Part shown: positions 58,334 through 64,000 of the stretch, in pieces
Numbering within the stretch: position 1 is the stretch's first letter
How the letters are laid out: each line of letters opens with the position of its first letter
Origin: Cypionkella sp.
Lineage (GTDB): Bacteria > Pseudomonadota > Alphaproteobacteria > Rhodobacterales > Rhodobacteraceae
DNA: 64,000 nucleotides
Assembly: GCF_030652235.1 (NCBI RefSeq)
Contig: NZ_JAUSBA010000032.1
Span: 1-64,000, forward strand
Reading direction: 5' to 3'
The notes under the pieces: model-generated
The model's database searches: none
Told to the model about the DNA's origin: nothing
Seen by the model: the letters and a program-made list of their open reading frames with translations, nothing else
Program-made: the position numbers and the translations under genes

Positions 58334-59377
58334 TCAACCCGCCCGTAAGATCATCCCAAACAAATCGCGCGGATCATCCGGATCGGCGATCATATCCAAC
58401 TGGGTGAACAGCCCGGTTTCCGCCAGCTTGCTGCGCACATAGCGCAGCGCGCTGAAATCTTCGACCGCAAAGCCCACAGAATCAAACAGCGTGATCTCGC
58501 GCGCGTCCGTCCGCCCCTTGGCTTGGCCATTCATCACCTGCCACAACTCGATCACCGGATGATCGGGCGCAAGCTGCTGAATCTCGCCCTCAATCCGGGT
58601 TTGCTCGGGATATTCGACGAAGATCGACGCGCGCAGCAGAATATCCTTGTGCAACTCGGTCTTGCCGGGGCAATCGCCGCCGACAGCATTGATATGCACG
58701 CCAGACCCCACCATATTATCGGTCAGGATCGTGGCATATTGTTTGTCCGCCGTCACCGTGGTGATGATCTGCGCGCCCAGAATGGCGTCTTCTGGCGAGC
58801 CACAAGACACCACCTTCAAGCCGCGCCCCGCCAAATTCGCCGCACATTTCGCGGTGGCTTCGGGGTCAATGTCGTAAAGTCGCACCTCGGTTATGCCGCA
58901 GATCGCCTTAAAGCCCAAAGCCTGAAATTCCGACTGCGCGCCGTTGCCAATCAGCGCCATCACTGTGCTGCCCGCAGGCGCCAACCACTTTGCGGCCATC
59001 GCGCTCGTCGCTGCCGTGCGCAGCGCGGTCAGGATGGTCATCTCAGAGAGCAGCACCGGATAACCCGTTGCCACATCCGCCAAAAGTCCAAAGGCTGTAA
59101 CGGTTTGCAAGCCTTGCTTCATGTTGCTGGGGTGGCCGTTGACATACTTAAAGCCATAGGTTTCGCCGTCAGATGTCGGCATCAACTCAATCACCCCAAC
59201 ATCGGAATGGCTGGCCACCCGTGGGGTTTTGTCAAACAAAGGCCAGCGGTGGAAATCGGCCTCAATCTCGGCGGCCAGATCGATCAAAACCCGCTCCACC
59301 CCCAGATGCAGCACCAGTTTCAGCATGTTATCGACAGAGACGAAAGGCACATAGGCCTGATGCGATGGCGTGTTCAT
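58334..59377 (-). CDS. Ornithine cyclodeaminase
   Basis: A 347-residue NAD-dependent enzyme of the ornithine cyclodeaminase/mu-crystallin family, turning ornithine to proline with loss of ammonia. N-terminal GYPVLLSEMTILTALRTAATSAMAAK carries substrate-binding residues. The nucleotide fold is MALIGNGAQSEFQALGFKA, followed by DIDPEATAKCAAN. The ATG at 59377 follows GAGGACCCCG and overlaps nothing; the stop of the arginase gene lies eight bases before it. The pair forms an arginine-to-proline route. Confidence 0.93.
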   Translation of the reverse strand: MNTPSHQAYVPFVSVDNMLKLVLHLGVERVLIDLAAEIEADFHRWPLFDKTPRVASHSDVGVIELMPTSDGETYGFKYVNGHPSNMKQGLQTVTAFGLLADVATGYPVLLSEMTILTALRTAATSAMAAKWLAPAGSTVMALIGNGAQSEFQALGFKAICGITEVRLYDIDPEATAKCAANLAGRGLKVVSCGSPEDAILGAQIITTVTADKQYATILTDNMVGSGVHINAVGGDCPGKTELHKDILLRASIFVEYPEQTRIEGEIQQLAPDHPVIELWQVMNGQAKGRTDAREITLFDSVGFAVEDFSALRYVRSKLAETGLFTQLDMIADPDDPRDLFGMILRAG

Positions 59378-59385
59378 CGGGGTCC

Positions 59386-60309
59386 TCAAAAGCTGCGGGT
59401 GGGGCGGTCGAACACCTTGCGGCCCATCAGCGAGCCCACCAGATCGACCATCAATTTCGCGGTGCGGCCGCGCTCATCCAGAAACGGGTTCAACTCGACC
59501 AGATCCAGCGAGGTCACCAGTGTGGATTCGTGCAACAATTCCATCACCAGATGCGCCTCACGAAAGGTGGTGCCGCCCGGAACCGTGGTGCCGACGGCCG
59601 GCGCAATCGAAGGGTCAAGAAAATCCACGTCCAGACTGACATGCAGCATGCCGCCCGCCGCGCGCACCATATCCAGAAATTCCCGCAACGGGGCGACGAT
59701 GCCACGCTCATCCAGCACCCGCATGTCATTGATTGCAAGGTCATGTTTCAACAGTGCCGCATGTTCGGCAGGGTCTACCGAACGGATGCCATACAGACAA
59801 ATCCGCGCCGCCGGGATCGGTGCGGGGAAGGGTGGAAACGCCTCAAACCCCTCACGGCCCGCGATATAGGCCACAGGCGTGCCATGCAGATTGCCGCTTT
59901 GCGTGGTCAGTGGGGTGTGAAAATCGGAATGCGCATCCAACCACAGCAGGAACAGCGGGCGATCCACCCGCGCCGCATAGGCCGCAGCCCCCGCGACCGA
60001 ACCCAAAGCCAAAGAATGATCGCCGCCCAAAACAATCGGCAACCCGCCTTGAGACAAAGCATCGTCCACCTTATCCGCCAAAACTTCGGTCCAGCCCAAG
60101 ACCTCGGCCAAGCTGTGCACCGCCGGGTTCGGGCAACTGACCGCCTGCAGGGCGGGCAGCACCATATCGCCCCAGTCTTCCACGCCATGGCCCAATTCGT
60201 GGATGGCTTGCGCCAGCCCCGCGACACGGTAAGCGGTCGGCCCCATCACGCAGCCGGGGCGGCGCTGGCCTTCGTCAATCGGCGCACCGATCAGAATGGT
60301 GTTGGGCAT
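59386..60309 (-). CDS. rocF: Arginase
   Basis: A 307-residue manganese enzyme splitting arginine into ornithine and urea. The metal motifs are complete: LGGDHSLALGS, WLDAHSDFH, and SLDVDFLDPSIAPAVGT. The ATG at 60309 has an AGAGGAG site; the longer frame upstream overlaps the regulatory gap. It is the first gene of a two-gene unit with ornithine cyclodeaminase and is divergent from an Lrp-type regulator. Confidence 0.96.
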   Translation of the reverse strand: MPNTILIGAPIDEGQRRPGCVMGPTAYRVAGLAQAIHELGHGVEDWGDMVLPALQAVSCPNPAVHSLAEVLGWTEVLADKVDDALSQGGLPIVLGGDHSLALGSVAGAAAYAARVDRPLFLLWLDAHSDFHTPLTTQSGNLHGTPVAYIAGREGFEAFPPFPAPIPAARICLYGIRSVDPAEHAALLKHDLAINDMRVLDERGIVAPLREFLDMVRAAGGMLHVSLDVDFLDPSIAPAVGTTVPGGTTFREAHLVMELLHESTLVTSLDLVELNPFLDERGRTAKLMVDLVGSLMGRKVFDRPTRSF

Positions 60310-60413
60310 GGGATTCTCCTCTGCCGCAATACTCTTTCCATCTTGCGTCGAATCATACAGATATTTAGGACGCTTTGCACAATCCACCTCACATAATGGC
60401 AGGATAATTGACC

Positions 60414-60848
60414 ATGTTGGACGAAACCGACACGCGCCTGATTGCCGAGTTGCGCCGCGACGGCCGTGCGGCTTTGTCCGACCTTTCCGAACGCCTCGGC
60501 CTGTCGCGCGCCACCGTGCGCACCCGGATGGAGCGACTGACGACCAGGGGCGAAATCGCCGGTTTCACCGTGCTGACCCGTTCCGATGTCGCCGAAGCCC
60601 CGGTGCGCGGGCTGATGATGATCATCATCGAGGGCAAGGGCGGTGAGAAAGTGATGGCGCGCCTCGCAGGCATCCCCGCGGTGATGGCCGTGCATTCGAC
60701 GAATGGCAAATGGAGCCTGATTGCCGAGATTTCCACCCAAACCCTGATCGAGTTGGATGAGGTGATCAACCGCATCCGCAATATTGACGGCGTTTTAACC
60801 TCGGAAACCAACCTGCTGCTCTCTACCCGCAAGGCCGGGCGGCGGTAG
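60414..60848 (+). CDS. Lrp/AsnC family transcriptional regulator
   Basis: A 144-residue regulator. The N-terminal helix-turn-helix is LDETDTRLIAELRRDGRAALSDLSERLGLSRATVRTR and the C-terminal half is the RAM ligand-binding domain. The 104-base gap to the divergent arginase gene holds a loose dyad (GCGTC at about 60336, GACGC at about 60369). Such regulators usually activate the neighbouring catabolic genes in response to the amino acid, here probably arginine or ornithine. TTG at 60408 is an alternative start. Confidence 0.92.
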   Translation: MLDETDTRLIAELRRDGRAALSDLSERLGLSRATVRTRMERLTTRGEIAGFTVLTRSDVAEAPVRGLMMIIIEGKGGEKVMARLAGIPAVMAVHSTNGKWSLIAEISTQTLIELDEVINRIRNIDGVLTSETNLLLSTRKAGRR

Positions 60849-60881
60849 ACCAACCCACCGCCTCGATTCACTTCAAACAAG

Positions 60882-61027
60882 ATTAAAATTTGCTTCCCGC
60901 CGCAGCGGCGTCGCCCTTTCGGGTCTTGGCCGCTGAATGGTTTCATCTTGGCGAAAATACTCCCGCCGGAGGCTCCTGCCATCGACGCCGCAAGCCTCCG
61001 GCGCCGGCACTTTAAACACAGATGAAA
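60882..61027. repeat. Intergenic repeat of the ATACTCC family (Lrp-crotonase gap), longest copy
   Basis: ATTAAAATTTGCTT (60882-60895), then TTTCATCTTGGCG...ATACTCC (60941-60963), stem GCCGGAGGCT (60965-60974) with AGCCTCCGGC (60993-61002), and a closing GATGAAA (61021-61027) that mirrors the opening TTTCATC. It fills most of the 212-base gap between two convergent genes. Confidence 0.75.
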
Positions 61028-61060
61028 TCACTGGCAGGCGCAGGGCTGGCCGCTCTAACT

Positions 61061-61843
61061 TCAGGCCCCGCGAAACTTTGCCGCGCGTTTTTCCAGAAAT
61101 GCCGCCACCCCTTCGCGGAAATCTTCGGTCGCCCCACATTCCCCCTGCAACCGCGCCTCCAAAGCCAGTTGCTGATCCAGATCATTGCCGAATGACGCCC
61201 GCAACGCGGTTTTCACGCCGTGGTAGGCCCGCGTTGGCCCCTGCGCCAAACTCAAAGCCCGCGCCTGCCAATGCGCCGCAAACCCCTGATCTGGAACACA
61301 TTCATAAATCATGCCCCAATCCATGGCCTGACTCGCTGTCACCTTATCGGCAAACAACACCGCCCCCATCGCGCGGGCAAGACCGATCTGACGCGGCAAC
61401 CAATAGCTGCCGCCAGCATCCGGCACCAAACCAATCCGGGTAAACGCCTGAATGAACGACGCACTCTCGCAGGCTATCACCACATCCGCCGCCAGCGCCA
61501 AATTCGCCCCAGCCCCCGCAGCCGCCCCTTGCACGGCTGAAATCGTCGGGATCGGGCAATCGGTGATCGCCTTCAACAGCGGCACATATTCCTCATTCAG
61601 CACGCGCTCTAGGTCCAGCGCCGCCCCCAGCTGCTGCCCGGCGGCATCGCCCAAATCCTGCCCCGCGCAAAACGCCCGACCTGCGCCGGTGATCACCAGC
61701 ACCCGCGCTTGCGTGCCCGCGCGCAGCACCGCCGCCAGCATCTCGGCGCGCAAAAGCGTCGAAAGCGCGTTCATCACCTCGGGCCGGTTCAGCGTGATCA
61801 CCGCCACGCCCGCCTCAAGTTGATACGTTATGCACTGAAACAT
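61061..61843 (-). CDS. Enoyl-CoA hydratase/isomerase family protein (PaaG-like crotonase)
   Basis: A 260-residue crotonase-fold protein. Oxyanion-hole segments are AFCAGQDLGD and VQGAAAGAGANLALAADVV; an aspartate in GLVPDAGGSYWLPR is placed as in PaaG, the ring 1,2-epoxyphenylacetyl-CoA isomerase. No other paa gene is nearby, so an ordinary enoyl-CoA hydratase role is equally possible. The ATG at 61843 has GGGGAG upstream. Confidence 0.85.
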   Translation of the reverse strand: MFQCITYQLEAGVAVITLNRPEVMNALSTLLRAEMLAAVLRAGTQARVLVITGAGRAFCAGQDLGDAAGQQLGAALDLERVLNEEYVPLLKAITDCPIPTISAVQGAAAGAGANLALAADVVIACESASFIQAFTRIGLVPDAGGSYWLPRQIGLARAMGAVLFADKVTASQAMDWGMIYECVPDQGFAAHWQARALSLAQGPTRAYHGVKTALRASFGNDLDQQLALEARLQGECGATEDFREGVAAFLEKRAAKFRGA

Positions 61844-61906
61844 GGCGTCTCCCCTGTTTGCAGCCACAGTATCAGGGCAGGGCACTGCCACCAGTGAAAC
61901 CCCGCG

Positions 61907-62356
61907 TCACTTTGTCAGCAACTCGGCCAGCCTGACCTTATCGGCCTCGGACAGCGTTTCGGCCTCAGCCGCCACCGCCCGCCTGCGGCTCATCGCCAAA
62001 GCGATACCCGCCCCCGCCAGCAGCATCAAAGGTCCCGCCAGCCACAGCATCAAACTCGACCCTTCTGCGCGCGGGCTGAACAGCACAAATTCGCCGTAGC
62101 GCGCCACGACATAATCGATCACCTGAGTGTCGCTGTCGCCCGCCACAAGCCGCTCGCGCACCGCCAGCCGCAAATCCCGGCTGATTGGCGCGTTGGAATC
62201 GTCGATATCCTCGCCCTGACACACCGGGCAGCGCAGGTTTTGCGAGATCGCCCGCGCCCGCGCCTCCAGCCCCGGATCGTTTAGGATTTCATCGGGTTGC
62301 ACCGCAAATGCAGGCGAGGCCAGCAGCAGCAGCGCCACTAAGACCGCCCGCATCAT
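61907..62356 (-). CDS. ccmH: Cytochrome c-type biogenesis protein CcmH
   Basis: A 149-residue membrane-anchored thiol protein of cytochrome c maturation. After the signal peptide (cut near AFA-VQP) the redox motif is L-R-C43-P-V-C46-Q, which reduces apocytochrome c for heme attachment. One membrane helix (about 105-122) and a short cytosolic tail follow. The ATG overlaps the ccmF stop (ATGA). It is the short CcmH form without the TPR domain of the E. coli protein. Confidence 0.95.
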   Translation of the reverse strand: MMRAVLVALLLLASPAFAVQPDEILNDPGLEARARAISQNLRCPVCQGEDIDDSNAPISRDLRLAVRERLVAGDSDTQVIDYVVARYGEFVLFSPRAEGSSLMLWLAGPLMLLAGAGIALAMSRRRAVAAEAETLSEADKVRLAELLTK

Positions 62357-64000
62357 TCCGCGGCCACCGCAACAGCCTCAGACCGCCGCGCCCCCGCTGC
62401 CACCCGGAACCGTCGATCCGACAGGCTGAGCATGCCGCCCAAGGCCATCAGCAACGCGCCGCCCCAAATCCAGTTGGCAAACGGCTTGATGTAACTGCGC
62501 ACTGCATAGCCGCCATCGTCTTGGGCATCGCCGATCACCAGATACAGATCACGAAACACCCCCTGATCAATCGCAGCCTCGGTTGTTGGCATCCCGGCCA
62601 CCGGATACATCCGCTTTTCGGGATGCAGACTTGCCACCACAACGCCCGCCTTCCGCACGATCATATCCGCCATGGTCGAGAGGTAATTCGGCCCCTCAAC
62701 TTGGTTCACCGCCTGCAAGGTCACGTCATAACCGCCCAAGGCAAAGCTTTCGCCGATTTTAACGGTGCGAATATCTTCCGTCACCCAAGCCGTCATCGCC
62801 GCCACCGCAAAGATCGTCACCCCCATACCAGAATGGGCAACAACCTTGCCCAAATCAGCGCGGGGCAGGCGGGGCAAACGGCTGAACCGATCCCCGACAG
62901 ACCCACGCCCCAGCCGCTGCCACAGGTCAATCAGCGCGCCCATCACAACCCAAGCGCCCAACGCAGCCCCCACCGGACCCAAAGCACTTTTGCCGGTCTG
63001 CACCGCATAAACCAGCAGCCCCACCGCCAAAGCCAACACCAAAGCCCCGCGCAAAGGCCGCATCGCCCGCCGGATTTCCGCCCGCTTCCACGGCAACATC
63101 GCCCCCACAGGCAGAATGATCGCCAGCACCACCATAAACGGCGTGAAGGCGGCATCAAAGAACGGCGGACCCACCGACAGCTTGCGGGCGAACACCAACT
63201 CGGCAATCAGCGGCCAGATCGTGCCGATGAACACCACAAAAGCCGATACCGCCAGCAGCAGGTTGTTGGCCACCAGCGCGGTTTCCCGGCTGACCACCGC
63301 AAACACACCCTTGGCCTCTAACACACTGGCGCGCAACGCAAACAGCGTCAGCGCCCCGCCCATGAACACGCCCAGAATGCCCAAAATAAACACCCCCCGC
63401 TCTGGATCATTGGCAAAGGCATGCACTGATGTGATCACGCCGGATCGCACAATAAAGGTCCCCGTCAGCGAGAATCCAAAGGCCAAGATCGCAAGCAGTA
63501 CCGTCCAAGCCTTCAAGCTTTCGCGCTTTTCCACCACAATGGCCGAGTGCAACAAAGCCGCCGAGATTAGCCAAGGCATAAAGCTTGCGTTCTCCACCGG
63601 GTCCCAAAACCAAAACCCGCCCCAGCCAAGTTCATAATACGCCCACCACGATCCCATCGCGATGCCAATGGTCAGAAAAACCCACGCCGCCAGCGTCCAA
63701 GGCCGCACCCAGCGGCCCCAGGCGGCATCAACACGGCCCTCCAGCAGGGCGGCGATGGCGAAAGAAAAGCTCATCGAAAGCCCGACATAGCCCAGATACA
63801 AAAACGGCGGATGAAACGCCAAACCGGGGTCTTGCAGCAGCGGGTTCAGATCATTGCCGTTCATCGGCGGATTTTCCAGCCGCACGAATGGGTTCGAGGT
63901 CAGCAGCATGAACGCCATGAATGCGACGCCAATCGAGCCCTGCACCGCCAACACCCGCGCCTTCAGCGCACTGGGCAGGTTGCCGCCAAACCAAACCGCA
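62353..64000 (-). CDS. ccmF: Cytochrome c-type biogenesis protein CcmF (N-terminus beyond the window)
   Basis: The frame is open to the right edge, giving the last 548 residues of a protein normally about 650 long. It is a polytopic inner-membrane heme lyase; the tryptophan-rich heme-handling motif WGGFWFWDPVENASFMPWL is intact, with HP and FHPPFLYLGYVG upstream. The CcmF C-terminal periplasmic domain ends at residues AVAVAAE. It works with CcmH to attach heme to apocytochromes c. Confidence 0.96.
   Translation of the reverse strand, partial: AVWFGGNLPSALKARVLAVQGSIGVAFMAFMLLTSNPFVRLENPPMNGNDLNPLLQDPGLAFHPPFLYLGYVGLSMSFSFAIAALLEGRVDAAWGRWVRPWTLAAWVFLTIGIAMGSWWAYYELGWGGFWFWDPVENASFMPWLISAALLHSAIVVEKRESLKAWTVLLAILAFGFSLTGTFIVRSGVITSVHAFANDPERGVFILGILGVFMGGALTLFALRASVLEAKGVFAVVSRETALVANNLLLAVSAFVVFIGTIWPLIAELVFARKLSVGPPFFDAAFTPFMVVLAIILPVGAMLPWKRAEIRRAMRPLRGALVLALAVGLLVYAVQTGKSALGPVGAALGAWVVMGALIDLWQRLGRGSVGDRFSRLPRLPRADLGKVVAHSGMGVTIFAVAAMTAWVTEDIRTVKIGESFALGGYDVTLQAVNQVEGPNYLSTMADMIVRKAGVVVASLHPEKRMYPVAGMPTTEAAIDQGVFRDLYLVIGDAQDDGGYAVRSYIKPFANWIWGGALLMALGGMLSLSDRRFRVAAGARRSEAVAVAAE

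Overview
The window reads as chromosomal DNA of an alphaproteobacterium of the Rhodobacteraceae/Paracoccaceae type. The evidence is a CtrA master regulator next to a SciP/DUF1153 gene, an uppS-cdsA-dxr-rseP-bamA-skp-fabZ-lpxA-lpxI-lpxB block, family-typical small proteins (DUF6614, Usg, DUF3422, a cysteine-poor IscU-like protein), and a GC-rich intergenic repeat containing ATACTCC. No rRNA, tRNA, CRISPR array or prophage was found. The only mobile DNA is the 3' end of an IS630-type transposase at the left edge.

Layout. 1-5.7 kb: transposase end, EamA transporter, class I amidotransferase, D-lyxose isomerase behind a double palindrome, and an L,D-transpeptidase lipoprotein with a repetitive tail. 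4.6-6.9 kb: kynU-kynA tryptophan catabolism behind an 18-bp perfect palindrome. 7.3-10.3 kb: proton-translocating transhydrogenase pntAB. 10.5-29 kb: a nitrogen-scavenging region with two complete peptide-type ABC transporters. The first ends in an asparaginase gene and is divergent from an ArgE-like deacylase plus a FAD amino-acid oxidoreductase. The second has a Tat-exported binding protein, a fused double ATPase, an AraC regulator and candidate operators. 29-42.3 kb: miaA, then pyrH-frr-uppS-cdsA-dxr-rseP, a 45-residue membrane protein, and bamA-skp-fabZ-lpxAIB (translation, isoprenoid and envelope assembly). 42.5-49.1 kb: mnmA, sciP-ctrA, ligA-recG. 49.2-49.4 kb: a 40-residue membrane protein under a LexA-like box. 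49.5-58.3 kb: IscU-like protein, hisI, gluQ, trmFO, DUF6614, DoxX, a conserved hypothetical coupled to gyrA, gyrA, usg and a lysine 2,3-aminomutase homologue. 58.3-60.8 kb: arginase and ornithine cyclodeaminase with a divergent Lrp regulator (arginine to proline). 61-64 kb: a crotonase, ccmH and ccmF (ccmF runs off the right edge).

The observations most worth following up are: the LexA-like box with its 40-residue membrane protein (candidate SOS-induced division inhibitor); the paired candidate operators upstream of the lyxose isomerase and upstream of the second peptide transporter; the palindrome before kynU; matching hairpins directly after both binding-protein genes; and a composite intergenic repeat present in at least six places. 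All functions are inferred from reading the sequence; no database search was run.
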